64,000 nt of DNA from Dugong dugon (lineage: Eukaryota; Chordata; Mammalia; Sirenia; Dugongidae). A program made the position numbers and the translations under genes. The stretch is from assembly GCA_030035585.1 (NCBI GenBank), contig CM057475.1, forward strand, positions 81,145,834-81,209,833. Direction: 5' to 3'. Below are positions 38,896 to 51,384 of the stretch, one piece after another (position 1 is the stretch's first letter; each line of letters starts with the position of its first letter). The notes under the pieces are model-generated. The model was given only the letters and a program-made list of their open reading frames with translations. It was not told the DNA's origin and made no database searches.

Positions 38896-41301
38896 GGTAC
38901 CAACCACTGAGGCCACAGATGAAGAAATTGAAGATTTTTATGAGCTTCTGCAATCTGAAATTGATCGAATATGCAATCAGTATGCATTGATAATTACTGG
39001 TGATTGGAATTTGAAAGCTGGAAGCAAAGAAGAAGGATCAGTAGTTGGAAAATATGCCTTGGTGATAGAAACAATGCCCAAGATCGCACAATAGAATTTG
39101 GCAAGACCAACAACTTCTTCATTGCAAATACCTTTTTTCACCAACATAAATGGTGACTATACATGTGGACCTCGCCAGATAGAATACACAGGAATCAAAC
39201 TGACTACATCTGTGGAAAGAGATGATGGAAAAGCTCAATATCATCAGTGAGAACAAGGCCAGGGGCTGACTGCAGAACAGACCATCAGTTGCTCATATGC
39301 AAGTTCAAGTTGAAACAGAAGAAAACTAGAACAAGTTCATGAGAGCCAAAGTATGACCTTGAGTATATCCTACTTGAATTTAGAGACCATCTCAAGAATA
39401 GATTTGACGCATTGAACACTAATGACTGAAGAGCAGACAAGCTGTGGAATGATGTCAAGGACATTATACATGAAGAAAACAAGGGGTCCTTAAAAGGACA
39501 GGAAAGAAAGAAAAAAACAAAATGGATGTCAGAAGAGACTCTGAAACTTGCTCTTGAACGTCGAGTAGCTAAAGCAAAAGAAAGAAATCATGAAGTAAAA
39601 GAACTGAACAGAAGATTTCAAAGGGCAGCTTGAAAAGACAAACTAAAGTATTATAATGACACGTGCAAAGAGCTGGAGATAGAAAGCCAAAAGGGAAGAA
39701 CACACTTGGCATTTCTCAAGCTGAAAGAACTAAAGAAAAAAATTCAAGCCTCGAGTTGCAATAGTGAAGGACTCTATGTGGAAAATATTAAATGACACAG
39801 GAAGCATCAAAAGAAGATGGAAAGAATACACAGAGTCACTATACCAAAAAGAATTGGTCGACGTTCAACCATTTCAAGATATAGCATACGATCAGAAACC
39901 AGTGGGACTGAAGGAAGAAGTCCAAGCTGCGCTAAAGGAATTGGCAAAAAACAAGGCTTCAGGAAGTGACAGAATACCAATTGAGATGTTTCAACAAATG
40001 GATGCAGCACGGAAAGTGCTCACTCATCTATGCCAACTAATTTGGAAGACAGCTACCTGGCCAACTGACTGGAAGAGATCCATATTTATTTCCATTCCCA
40101 AGAAAGGTGATCCCACCAAATGCGGAAATTATAGGACAATATCATTAATATCACACACAAGTAAAATTTTGCTTAAGATAATTCTTAAGTGGTTACAGCA
40201 GTATATCAATAGGGAACTGCCAGAAATTCAGGCCGGTTTCAGAAGAGGACGTGGAACCAGGCATATCATTGTTGATGTCAGATGGATCCTGGCTGAAAGG
40301 AGAGAATACCAGAAAGATGTTTACCTGTGTTTTATTGACTATGCAAAGGCATTCGACTGTGTGGATCATAACAAATTACGGATAACATTGGGAAGAATAG
40401 GAATTTCAGAACACTTACTTGTGCTCATGAGGAACCTGTACATAGATCAAGAGGCAGTCATTCGAACAGAACAAGGGGATACTGTGTAGTTTAAAGTCAG
40501 GAAAGGTGTGTGTCAGGGTTATATCCTTTCACTATACCTATTCAATCTGTATGCTGAGCAAATAATCTGAGAAGCTGGACTATATTAAGAAGAACGTGAC
40601 ATCAGGATTGGAGGAAGACTCATTAACAACCTGTGTTATGCAGATGACACAACCTTGCTTGCTGAAAGTGAAGAGGACTTGAAGCACTTACTGATGAAGA
40701 TCAAAGACCACAGCCTTCAGTATGGATTATACCTCAACATAAAGAAAACAAACTCCCCACAACTGGACCAATAAGCAACATCATCATAAATGGAGAAAAG
40801 ATTGAAGTTGTCAAAGATTTCATTTTACTTGGATCCACAATCAACACCCATGGAAGCAGCAGTCAAGAAATCAAAAGTTGCTTTGTGTTGGGCAAATCTG
40901 CATGCGAAGGCTGGACAATGAATAAGGAAGACCGAAGAACTGACACCTTTAAATTGTGGTGTTGGTGAAGAATATTGAATATACCACGGACTGCCAAAAG
41001 AACGAACAAATCTATCTTGGGAAAAGTATAACCGGAATGCTCCTTAGAAGCAAGGATGGCGAGATTAGACTTTGGACATGTTATCTGGAGGTATCAGTCC
41101 CTGGAGAAGGACATCATGCTTCGTAAAGTAGAGCATCAGCAAAAAAGGGGAAGACCCTCAATGAGATGGATTGACACAGTGGCTGCAACAGTGGGCTCAA
41201 GAATAACAAGGACTGTGAGCATGGCGCAGGACCGGCCAGTGTTTCCTTTTGCTGTATATAGGGTCACTGTGAGTCAGAACCAACTCAACAGCACTTAACA
41301 A
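38896..41301 (+). mobile_element. RTE (BovB-clade) LINE, 2.4 kb, 5'-truncated
   Basis: Begins in the C-terminal part of the endonuclease (minimal motif TGDWN near 39000), then linker, reverse transcriptase, C-terminal segment and 3' end (CACTGTGAGTCAGAACCAAC). The insertion splits an old L1, with CATCTA (38890-38895) and CATCTTA (41302-41308) as probable target duplication. Confidence 0.92.
39764..40489 (+). pseudogene. RTE reverse transcriptase, 241-codon open piece
   Basis: Recognisable RTE/BovB reverse transcriptase. Visible motifs are NKASGSDRIPIEMF at about 63-76, IPKKGDPTKCGNYRTISL at 111-128, QAGFRRGRGT at 156-165 and motif A CFIDYAKAFDCVDH at 189-202. The piece ends at a stop at 40487-40489. 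Past it, YADD (motif C) is at 40637-40648, followed by TTLLAESEEDLKHLL. Upstream, the endonuclease end and linker (38900-39760) are out of frame. The enzyme is dead, but this long open stretch suggests modest age. Confidence 0.93.
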
Positions 41302-41351
41302 CATCTTAGTGGGTGTGAAATGGTATCTTACTGTGGTTTTGATTTGCATCT

Positions 41352-41408
41352 ACAAGGTTTTGCCATGAGTTGAAATCAACTCTACAGCAACAGTTTTGGT
41401 TTTTTGTT
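41352..41408 (+). repeat. AfroSINE/RTE tail fragment
   Basis: TTTTGCCATGAGTTGAAATC through CAACAGTTTTGGTTTTTTG, only the 3' end of the family, inserted in the old L1. Confidence 0.75.
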
Positions 41409-41545
41409 AATGACTAATGACGCTGAGCATTTTTTATGTGCATATTGACCATTTATATATCTTTTTTGGTGAAATGTCTATTCAAGTCCTTTGCCCATTT
41501 TTCAGTTGGGTTGTTTATCGAGGCTGGGTTTTTTGGAAGAATTTT

Positions 41546-42035
41546 TATGAATGAGATTTTGCACTTCTGTGCAGGGTTTGACCTTCTGAAGACAGAGGGC
41601 TTACAGAGGAAAGACCTGGAATCTTCAATATAAGTTATCCTGCGGGAGTGAGGCCTAGACTCTAGACCAAGTCTGCGTTGGTCTGAGTGCCACAGAGTCT
41701 TGATGAGAAAGGAAGAGAATCTAATGCAGGGAAAGAGGCCCCTGTCATGTTGTTAAGTGAAAAAAATCGAACGTTAAATCTCTGGAACCAAGTTGTACAA
41801 CTTAAAAATGTAGACAGGTATATGGGATGAAGTTCTGGAAGGCTCCACAACAAAATAACAATTATGGTTATCTTTGGGTGACAGGATTACAGGTGATTGT
41901 GATTGCTGCTGTTTATCTGTGTTTTTAAGATTTTCTACAATATGAGTCCATTGAGAAAAAAATATATACCAGGATAGATTTCTACAGGTGTAATTATTGG
42001 ATCAAAGAGTAACCACATACTTAATTTTTCCTGAT
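41546..42035. other. Unassigned sequence
   Basis: No exon or named repeat recognised. Confidence 0.4.
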
Positions 42036-42039
42036 AGCT

Positions 42040-42405
42040 CCCCCCCACCATCTCCAGTTTCACTTTCCACAGTTTTGCTTACCTGTGGTCAACCTTGGTT
42101 GGAAAATGTTAAATGAGTAGCATGATGAAATCTCGTGACTTCCTGCTCCATCCAGCTCCATAATGCCTGGGTACCAATTCACATAACCTTTATTACAGTA
42201 TATTGTTATAATTGTTCTATTTTATTATTAGTTATTGTTGTTAATCTTTTACTGTGCCTAATTTATAAATTAAACTTCATTATGGATATGTATGTATAAG
42301 TCAAAACATACTATATGTAGGGTTCAGTACTATCCACGGTTTCAGGCATCCATGGAGGATGTTGGAACATATTCTCCACGGATAAGGGAGGATTACCTGT
42401 ATTAT
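42040..42405 (+). mobile_element. Tigger-like (pogo) DNA transposon relic, non-autonomous
   Basis: TTTTGCTTACCTGTGGTCAA and GGTTGGAAAATGTTAAATGA at the left, TATGTAGGGTTCAGTACTAT, GGTTTCAGGCATCCATGGAG and GGATAAGGGAGGATTACCTG at the right match ends of an internally deleted Tigger-like element. No transposase is left. Confidence 0.7.
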
Positions 42406-42561
42406 AATATTTCCCTACTCTTCATAATGGGTAGCAACAACATAGTAATTTTAAAACTCTATCATTCTTTTTGCATTTACTAGCTGTGAACTATCGATAA
42501 AGACAACATTTCCCCCATTTGCTATTTGATTAACCTGAAACAAACAAAAAAACAAAAACCA

Positions 42562-42694
42562 AAGTGCCCTGGTGTCACAGTGGTTAAGCATTTGGCTGTT
42601 AACCAAAATGGTGGCAGTTTGAGCCCACCAGCCTCTCCTTGGAAACTCTGTGGGGCAGTTCTACTCTTTTCCTACAGGGTTGCTATGAGTTGGA
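42562..42694 (+). repeat. AfroSINE
   Basis: GCCCTGGTGTCACAGTGGTT, GGTGGCAGTTTGAGCCCACC, GGGGCAGTTCTACTCTTTTC and TGCTATGAGTTGGA; tail lost. Confidence 0.92.
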
Positions 42695-42782
42695 CCCTAA
42701 ATAAAGCCCCTACAAAAAAGACAAGATAAATGCTTTATTTTTTCCCTGTATTTATTGTCATTCAGAATAATGAGTTGTTGCC

Positions 42783-43305
42783 TATCTTAGTTATCTAGTG
42801 CTGCTGTAACAGAAATACTGCAAGTGGATGACTTTAACAAACAAAAATTTATTCTTTCATAATTTAGGAGCCTAGAAGTCTAAAGTTAGGGCACCAGCTC
42901 CAGGGGAAGTCTTTTTATCCTATTGGTTCTGGGGGGAATGTCCTTGTCATCAGTCTTCTCCTGGTCTAGGAACTTCTCAGCACAGGAACCCTGGATCCAA
43001 AGGATGTGCTCCACTCCTGGCTCTTCTTGCCTGGTGGTAATGAGAGCCCTCTCCTCTCTGTTTGAGTCTCTCTTTTATATCTCAAAAGAGATCAACTCAA
43101 GATACAACCTAATCCTATAGAGTGTTTCCTGCCTCATTAACATAACTACCTCTAATCCTGCCTCTTTAAATCATAGAGGTTAGGATTTACAACACATAGG
43201 ATAATTACATCAGATGACAAAATGGTGGACAACCACACAATACTGGGAGTCATGGTCTAGCCAAGTTGACACACATTTTGGGGGGACACAATTCAATCGA
43301 TAACA
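42783..43305 (-). repeat. MaLR-type solo LTR, antisense
   Basis: Reverse complement of the family at 9188, 45101 and 54878: TCTTAGTTATCTAGTGCTGC, GGAACTTCTCAGCACAGGAA, CATTAACATAACTACCTCTA and GGACACAATTCAATCGATAACA. Flanks TTGCC (42778-42782) and GTGCC (43306-43310) fit a 5-bp duplication with one change. Confidence 0.83.
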
Positions 43306-43399
43306 GTGCCTTAGCAATTTTCAAAGGTGGCCATTGAGTATTTTTTTTCCAGTAACATTATGAACTCATGGAATTATACACATTTGTTGTATTTTAATA

Positions 43400-43990
43400 A
43401 TTATTTATATGTTTTAAAATATACTTTCATTTTGGAATAATTTTAGGTTTTCAGAAAAGTTGTTGAGATAGTGCAGAGAGTTTCTGCATACCCTTCACAT
43501 GGTTTCCCTAATGTAACATCTTATGTTACCACAGTGTATTTGCCAAACTTCAGAAACCAACATTCGTACATTTCTATTAATTAAACTCCACATTTTATTC
43601 GGATTTCACTAGCTTTTCCACCATTACCTTTTTTTTCAGTGGGATCCAATCATTTAGCATTAATCTTTTTAATGCTCAAATTTTCCTTCTTTGGCTAGTA
43701 AGAGCCCCAGCAAGTTGGCTCCTTATCATTTAGATGGAATCCCTGTGGTTTTTGATAGTTGGCGTGTGTGTGTGTTTGTGTTTCAGGCCAGTACAATGTC
43801 CTCAGACTCACTCTGAACATTTCTTGCTTCAGACCTGGAATACGCCACTTTTCTAAGGAGGCTTTGTTCTTTTTGGGGAGAAATGGTATTTAGAGTTCAT
43901 AATCTGAGAGCCAGGGGTGCTTATTGCTACTGATTGTCATTGCTTGTGGGCCTTCTCAGTGAAGAGAGTTAGGAAATACATCTTTTTCAG
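43400..43990 (-). mobile_element. Old L1 (L1M-type) 3' region, antisense
   Basis: Paralogue of the L1 at 9.9-11.5 kb: GGAATAATTTTAGGTTTTCA, TTTATTCGGATTTCACTAGC and GGTGCTTATTGCTACTGATT. Confidence 0.72.
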
Positions 43991-44365
43991 AAAGGAAAAA
44001 CATTATGAATTTATACTGATATTTACAACTCAAATGAAAGATCATAGGATTTTGAACTAAATGACTGATCTTATATTTGAATCTTTTGCACTGAAACTCT
44101 TGGCTTCTAACATTAACACAGTTTCTTTTATGTTTAATAATTATGTAAAAAGCAGTATTGGTAAAGATGAGGAAATGAACAGCCCCGACATCTCAGTGGT
44201 TTGCCTCAACACAGGTTTGCTCCCTGCTCCCTTCCATGTCCATTACTGGTGGGCTGTGGCTCTGATCCTCATTGTCTCCCCTCAGACTGATGTAGCCCCC
44301 GCTTCCTGGAACATGGTTGATTGTCATGGTGGAGGGAAAAGAGGCTTGGTAGCTTATAAGCTGGC
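43991..44365. other. Unassigned sequence
   Basis: No exon or named repeat recognised. Confidence 0.4.
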
Positions 44366-44369
44366 GTTA

Positions 44370-44560
44370 AATTTTTTTTTTTTAAACAATTAAAAAAATT
44401 TTTATTGTGGTGAAATAAATATATATTTATATATATATAGCAAACATTTGCCATTTCAGCATTTTTAACATGTACAATTCAGTGACACTAATTTCATCCG
44501 TCATGTTGTGCAAATATCACCACTTTCTGTTGGCTTTTAAACTTTTTGCAACATCATTTC
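44370..44560 (-). mobile_element. Short L1 3' end fragment, antisense
   Basis: Poly(T), then TTTTATTGTGGTGAAATAAA and GTACAATTCAGTGACACTAA, the first part of the antisense older L1 3' UTR. Confidence 0.65.
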
Positions 44561-44924
44561 CATTCACGTCTCATTGGCCATAGTAAGTCATATGGCTGAT
44601 CCCGAGTTCCACAGGGTGGACAATTTCAATCTTCCTGTGGGTAGGGCCCTGCAAGTCACTTAGCCAGGATTTATGTCACTGGGGGCAGGGATGGAAGATC
44701 CTCATTCAGGGCAGGAACGTGAAGAATTGTGAACCAACCACCACAAATCCCGGTGTTATTACTAAAAATGAGACTATCGAATGTAGTTTAACAGTTCTTT
44801 CCGTCCACAGGCTATATCATAGTAGAGACAAAACAGTCCAATGCTGTATTTCAGATTCTTTGGAAAGAATTTTTCTCTGTGTTGTTGTGCCACTAACTTG
44901 ATTTACTGTTAAGTTTCTTCGTTT

Positions 44925-45745
44925 CTTTTTGTTTTATTTATTTTTTGTGGTTGAAAATATACATTGCAAAATATACACTAATCCAGCAATTTCTATATGT
45001 ACAATTCAGGGATATTGATTACATTCTTCAGGTTGTACAACCATTCTCAGCCTCCCTTTCCAAATTGTTCGTCCACTGTTAACATAAGCTTGATGCCGTC
45101 TGTCGTGGATTGAATTGTGTCCCCCCAGAATATCTGTCAACTTGGCTGGGCCATGATTCTCAGTATTGTGTGATTGTCCATCATTTTGTCATCTGATGTG
45201 ATTTTCCTATGTTGTAAATCCTACCTCTGTGATGTTAATGAGGCAGGATTAGAGGCAATTATGTTAATGGGGCAGGAATTAATCTACAAGATTAGGTTGT
45301 GTCTTAAGACAATCTCTTGAGGTACGAAAGAGAGAAGGGAGTAGAGACAGGGGGACCTCATACCACCAAGAAACAAGAGCCAGGAAAATAGTGTGTCCTT
45401 TGGACCCGAGGTCCCCGTGCTGAGAAGCTCCTTGACCAGGGAAGATTGATGACAAGGACCTTCCTCCAGAGCTGACAGAAACAGAAAGACTTCCCTGGAG
45501 CTGGCACCCTGAATTCGGACTTCTAGCCTCCTAGACTGTGAAAGAATAAATTTCTGCTTGTTAAAGACATCCACTTGTGGTATTTCTGTTATACCAGCAC
45601 TGGATAACTAAGACACCCTCTAAGCTTCCTATCTAATCTTTCAAGTTGATGTTGTCAATTTGATCCCGTATAGATCTTAAAAGAACACAATGCTCAAGGC
45701 AGACATTCTTTACTAATTAAGATAAACTATTGTTTGGTTTATTTT
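44925..45745 (-). mobile_element. Older L1 3' UTR, antisense, split by an LTR
   Basis: TGAAAATATACATTGCAAAA and GTACAATTCAGGGATATTGA, then after the LTR CTAAGCTTCCTATCTAATCT and AGAACACAATGCTCAAGGCA. The same order is seen uninterrupted at 19.8-20.1 kb, which proves the split. Confidence 0.78.
45101..45615 (+). repeat. MaLR-type solo LTR with 5-bp duplication
   Basis: TGTCGTGGATTGAATTGTGT to GGATAACTAAGACA, 515 bp. Flanks CCGTC (45096-45100) and CCCTC (45616-45620). Nested in the older L1 3' UTR. Confidence 0.88.
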
Positions 45746-48700
45746 GCTTCATAGGGACTGGTGTTTTTATTTCTTATACTTTTATTTTTTATAGAAACAC
45801 TTACATAGTTCTAAATTCAAAATATCAAACCAGGTACATTTAGAGAGGTCTGGCTGGCATCCCTGTCCCCTCCTCTCTTTTCTCACCCCCACCCTATAGC
45901 TAATGCTTTTTTTTTTTTTAATTACTTGTTGGTTTATCATTCCTTTGTCTGTTTTTGAAAATACTTGCAGATATGTTTGCATATATTTTGCAACAAGATG
46001 TAAAGCCCCAGCTTTCAGGACCATCTCTAGTCCCCACCAGGCAGCACACTCTGGGGCAGTGGTAGATAGTCACCCTCTGAGTTTCCCTGCAAGGCTGACC
46101 ACATTAAGAGGTGCGTGGTTTGGGGATCAATTTACCTCTTGGTGATTCTTCCTTTTGCATCTCCTTTAGTGCAGCATTTGTTTTGAAGGGATGAAGATGA
46201 CACAGGTCTGGCCATTACTCAGAAATGGAGCTTCTGGAACATGTGGTCCTGAAGTCTTGCCAGTATGGTGCAGGCTGGTCTTTCACTCCAATTTTGCCAG
46301 GGACTCCTAGCCTCACTTCTCGTTGCCTAGTCCAGACACAGTCTTCTGGGACTGCAGACCCAGAAAGCCCCATCTGTCCCCTTCCAAGGGAGCACACAGC
46401 AGCCGGGTAAGTGGCTGTCTACACTCTGAAGTTCTCTCACTCCCTGGGAGAGGGAGGAGGCTTGAGAGCTCCAATTCTCCAAAACCAGAACCAGACTGAG
46501 TCCATGTTTCTGTCCTGTGGGGTGGATTAGGAACTTGCACACGCCGTGCTCTGAAAGGGCTCAGCGCTGGTAAGATTGAGTCCATGATAGCTTATACCTT
46601 GCCCTGAAATCAAGTGTTATTGTTGGAGCTCGTTTCAAAGGGATAACTTTGGCTCTCCCTTCCAGTCCTCATCTGCGGCATTCTGGGAAACTGAGCATTT
46701 GTTCTTCCCAAAAGAAGCAGGACTTCAGCAGGGGGAAGTTCTAAAAGGAACGTGTGTGCCATCTTCCAGCCCAAGTTTGTGCATCTTAAAGTGGGCATTC
46801 CAGCAAACAGGGCTGACTTTCTTACTAAAACTCAAGGCAAAACATCACCTGATTTTATCTCATTTGTGTTGTGCTTTCTTCTCGAACCAAAGAAGGAGTT
46901 TACTGAAACAAGGAAAGAGCTTCCTGGAAATGCCAGCTGTGTTGGAGGCAGCTGTGTTAGAACCCTAAGAGGGTGTTCCAACACAAGAGCCTGGGGCTGT
47001 GCTGCAAGATTTAGTATATGGTCCTTATCTCTCTTATTATGCTGTCAAAGCAGCTAAAGAGGCTTAGGTACTCTCAGTGATAGGATTAGCTACTTTGGGG
47101 CACTAAACCATTTTGTACTTACATGGTATTGTTCACGAAAATACGCTCTCATGTTTGGAGAACCATCTACTCCATCCCACCAAAAAGGATGGATTCCAGT
47201 TGGTGTTTGGAACTGGATGGTAATTGAGTGACAGCTTCTTTTGCGTCCTCATGGTCCCATGTTTTTGCCTTTGCAGAAGTGATCTGAGCTGTAAGTTTGC
47301 ATTACAGCACGTGACTGAGGGACTAACGTTTGCTGCTGCCCTCATCTGTAAGCTCCACAAGGACGGGGCATGAGAGTTTTACTCAGAATCAGGTGCCTCG
47401 TGTCCACTGGAGCACCCACCATGGGAGATGCTTACAAACGTCTGTGACTAAATTAACAAAAATCCACCCACAGCTCTATTATCCTGAGAGATCCACTGGA
47501 GTTGATCATATTTGTCTGTTTTTTTACAAAAGCTTCATGAAGGACCAATTTCAGCAAATGACCCTGCAGTCTAACCACAAACTCTGTTTGATACAGGTGA
47601 GCGTCAGAACAGACACTATTAAAAAAACAAATTCTGTCAGACTATAAGAAAATTATGTGAAAAATGGTACTTTTTAATTCTCCCAAAGGCTTATATTCTC
47701 TCTTCTAAACATGAGATTTTCTTCCCTTTTTAAAACAAACCTGCTAAACGTAGCTATATCAAAATTGCTTGTTCAGAACTTTACAAGCTACAAAATGTAT
47801 TATTGCAATCTGTAGTTAAATAATACACAGGCATGGAACAGTGTAACAATTCCAAGTATGAAATCATCATAAAATCCAATATTACTTTTTGCCGGTACAG
47901 CGTATATTTTTTTTAATAAACTGTCACTTCTCCCGTACTCTGAAAACACCAGATGTTTACTTTGCAGCTGGAATTCTGTGCCTTGTCTAGTCTTGAACAT
48001 AACAAGCGAGGACTGTGTCTCGTCTTCCCCAGTGAATAGCCCAGGGATGTGTAACGATAACAAGTTTGCTTTTAAATCGGCCTGAACTTTCAGGAGCTGT
48101 CCAAATGCTGATGGCGTCTCAGAAGAACTTCTGGTTAGGGTTACACAAGCTATTGCAGCCTCCCGCTGCCACTGCCTGCATTTGAGTGTGTCACATGTTG
48201 CCTTTGAAAGAGACTCCCACCTGTCAGTGGCCAGGGTTGTGTTCCATGATCTGGGACCACCGTCCCTGGCCCTTGGTGTTTCCAGCGGGGCCGTCTGCCT
48301 GCTGGTGCCCTAGTGTTCCGCAGCCCAACACGACTGCCCTTCCCAGTCTCGTTTTTTCTGCACCAATTTGCAAAAATAGTCTAGAGGTTGAAAGGGGGGG
48401 CATCAGACGGGTTTCCCTGAGACCCCAAGCCAAGGATAGCTTTTATTTTTTAAGAGGATGAGCTCATCCTACCATGAACTGGCCCCCTCCCGGCCCTCTG
48501 CTTGTCCCCAGGTGGTAGAAGTGATTGAACACAAGCCGAGCAGACTAATTCTGAGCAGCACTGACTTCTCCACCTGGGCCAGCAGGAGTTTAGGGTGGAA
48601 ACTGGCCTCATCGTTTGCATTTCAATTTTGAATCTTCATTTCTTCCTATGTCAGAATGTTTGCTTTGCTGCATGGAGGGACGTCTTCAAGAACCTGTGGA

Positions 48701-49705
48701 TTGGGGCCAAACGCAATTCCTGATGAGCGTTGCAGGCTACAGGCTGGTTAATGATGGTGAGTGGTGATATTAATCGGAATAGTAAACATGATAGCTTGAG
48801 GCCTGCCCACAGGGAAGTCTGTGGTTGTCCAGCACTGTCTGGGCCTGGCGGGTGCTGACCGGCTTCCTTAGGGTGGGGTTAGGAAGCCCATTCTTGCCCT
48901 GCACCTGAGCCACAATCTCCAAGAGGGACCAGGCAGCCATTTGGTCTCCCTCACTCTTTGTCTGTCTTGATTGTTCAGGACTGAGGTGGGGAAGTTTGGG
49001 GATCAGTCCGCTTAACCCTCCACTTTAAAATGATGAGGAATCAAGGCTCCACCTGAAGACAGTTTTTGAGTGTTGAATTCAGCAGAAGTCAGGGTCCAAG
49101 CCTTGGTGAGGGTGTTCAGGGAAGGGAGAAACCTGGTTGCCCTGGGGTGGTCCTGGGGTCTTTGTGGGTCAGGGGCCTTGGAGGAGACCTGCAGGACTGG
49201 TGGGACCCATAGGGGGAGAGTGGACAAGACAAGAAGGAATTCCCCACCCTTTAGAGTCGGAGAAAACCAAACTCTGTAAAAACTAAGACAACGAAAGCTT
49301 CAGACTTGCAGTGAAACAATCCCAGCCGACTCTGTACAATTAGAAATCACAGGACCCTGTGAAGGGCAGATTTACATGTTTCCCTAAATATGTGCGGTTT
49401 CAGAGAAAGCCATAATGCTCTTTTTTTCTAACTAATTAGAGAAGGATGACGTTGTCTAGATTTTGTCTTTTGGAATTCTTTCCCTTCTGTCTTTATTCTT
49501 TCTTCTCAATTGAACCTAAACTCCTCAGCTCCATAATTCCACCAGGTAGGGCTTGCAGGGGGAAGGCAGCTGTGTTCGTGGGTGCTTTATTCTTATTAGC
49601 TACATAATAGTAAGATACTTAGAATATTGGAAACTCAAATAACATTACAGTTGAAATACAGGGTGATGGTCCTGAAAGACTGGATACCACCTAAGCCATT
49701 ACATT
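45746..49705. other. Low-repeat single-copy interval, no gene seen
   Basis: About 4 kb with almost no recognisable repeats; 45775-45990 looks LINE-like. Frames on both strands (for example 47800-48063 minus, 87 codons, and 46752-47057 plus) show no domain I recognise and no splice context I can defend. If any exon lies in this window, this interval or 13.4-14.5 kb is where I would expect it, but I cannot support one. Confidence 0.45.
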
Positions 49706-50042
49706 GTTGTTAGCTGCTGTTGAGCCTGCCCCTGACTCACGGCCACCCATGTGCAATGAAATGGAGCACTGCCCAATCCTACGCCATCTCCATGATGCCT
49801 TGTGGATTGGCTCATTGGGATCCACAAGATTTTCCCTGGCTGATTTTCAGAAGAGATTGCTAGGCTTTTCTTCCTAGTCCATTTTAGTCTGGAAGCTTTA
49901 TTGAAACCTGTTCAGCACCAGAGCAACACTCAAGCCTCCACTGACAGACAGGTGGTGGCTGTGCATGAGGTGCCTTGGCCTAGAATCGAACCCGGGTCTC
50001 TCAAACGGAGGGCGAGAATTCTACCACTGAGCCACCAATGCC
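49706..50042 (-). repeat. tRNA-Gly-headed SINE, antisense
   Basis: Starts with the RTE-like end (TTGTTAGCTGCTGTTGAGCC, CCCCTGACTCACGGCCACCC), then the body (GGCTGATTTTCAGAAGAGAT, AAACCTGTTCAGCACCAGAG), and ends with the complement of a tRNA-Gly-like head: AGAATCGAACCCGGGTCTCT and GAATTCTACCACTGAGCCAC. Pair of the copy at 4535-4878. Confidence 0.88.
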
Positions 50043-50500
50043 TCACATGCATTACATCAGGAGGGTCCAAGTCCTGTCTTTTGTTGTAAGCACTCTGGTC
50101 TCTACTGGGAAAGGAGCATGCCATCCGACCACTGTCTCTATCCCAGCACGGAAATCCACACAAGGAAGTGAAGGCAGCCAGCAATTCTGAGATAGCAGCT
50201 TCACTAGTCATTTCTGATGACTGGTCCTGTGCCCGGTTAGACCGAGTTAGACCCCAAAATTGGCTCATCTAGGTCAGGACTTTGCGTGTAATAAGTGCTC
50301 AGTAATATTTGTCAAACAAATGAATGGTTTATTTAATTTCACTAATTTGGTAAATAATTCAATCATCTACTTAGGAACAGAATGTAAAGCATACCTCTGC
50401 CATCGAAGACCCTCAGCATCCTCCCCAGAGGCGACCATGGTGAGTAGTTCCTTGGGTATTGTTCCCAATAAGTGTTCGTATATATAAGCACACATATGTA
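50043..50500. other. Single-copy sequence with MIR tail
   Basis: About 50280-50330 (GTAATAAGTGCTCAGTAATA) is the 3' end of a sense MIR. The rest is unassigned. Confidence 0.5.
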
Positions 50501-50502
50501 TG

Positions 50503-51379
50503 TTTTTCTTTTCTTTTTTTATTGTTGTGCTTTAAGTGAAAGTTTACAGTTCAAGTTAGTATCTCATACAAAAATTTATACATACATTGTTATGTGACCC
50601 TAATTGCTCTCCCTATTCTGTGACAGCATACTCCTCCTTTCCCCCCTGATTTCTCATGTCCATTCAACCAGCTCCTGACCCTCTCTGCCTTCTCATCTCA
50701 CCTCTAGACAGCAGCTGCCCATTTAGTCTCATGTATCTACCTGAGCTAAGAAGCACACTCTTCACAAGTATAATTTTATGTCCCATAGTCCAGTCTAATC
50801 TTTGTCTGAAGAGTTGGCCTCAAGAATGGTTCTAGTTCTGGGTTGACAGAGAGTCCAGGGGCTGTGCTTTCTGGGGATCCTCCAGTCTCACTCAGACCAT
50901 TAAGTCTGGTCCTTTTACTAGAATTTGAGTTCTGCACCCCACTTTTCTCATGCTCCATCAGGGACTGTCTGTTGTGTTCCCTGTCAGGGCGGTCATTGGT
51001 GGTAGCTGGGCACCATCTAGTTCTTCTGGTCTCAGGCTGATGCTGTCTCTGGTTTCTGTGGCCCTTTCTGTCTCTTGGGTTAATACTTTCCTTGTGACTT
51101 TGGTGTTCTTCATTCTCCTTTACTCCAGGTGAGTTGGAACCAATTGATGCATCTTAGATGGCCGCTTGCTAGCTTTTAAGACCCCAGACGCCACTCACCA
51201 AAGTAGGATGCAGAACATTTTCTTAATAAACTTTGTTATGCCGCTTGACCTAGAAGTCCCCTGAAAGCATGGTCCCCAGACCCCTGCCCCTGCTACTCTG
51301 TCCCTTGAAGTGTTTGGTTGTATTCAGGAAACTTCTTAGCTTTAGTTTAGTCCAGAGTGCTGACTTCCCCTGTAGTGTG
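50503..51379 (-). mobile_element. 5'-truncated L1 (3' UTR), antisense
   Basis: TTGTGCTTTAAGTGAAAGTT, CATTGTTATGTGACCCTAAT, GGGACTGTCTGTTGTGTTCC, CTTTTAAGACCCCAGACGCC and AGTGCTGACTTCCCCTGTAG. Flanks TAAGCACACATATGTATG and TAAGCACGTATATTTATG are a decayed target duplication. Confidence 0.92.
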
Positions 51380-51384
51380 TAAGC

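Larger units (their letters stand above)
38251..41545 (-). mobile_element. Old L1 3' region, antisense, split by RTE and a SINE fragment
   Basis: Left part 38251-38895 (CGTACAATTCAGTGACATTA, GTCTTTCTGTGTTTGACTTT, GGAGTAGAATGGCTGGGTTA) stops at TAGCCATCTA. It resumes after the RTE at 41302 with TAGTGGGTGTGAAATGGTAT and, after a short SINE tail at 41352-41408, GACTAATGACGCTGAGCATT. Confidence 0.82.

Noticed and set aside
47800-48063. 87-codon minus-strand frame in a low-repeat interval
   Set aside because: No similarity I can name, no intron boundaries in plausible phase; left as unassigned.
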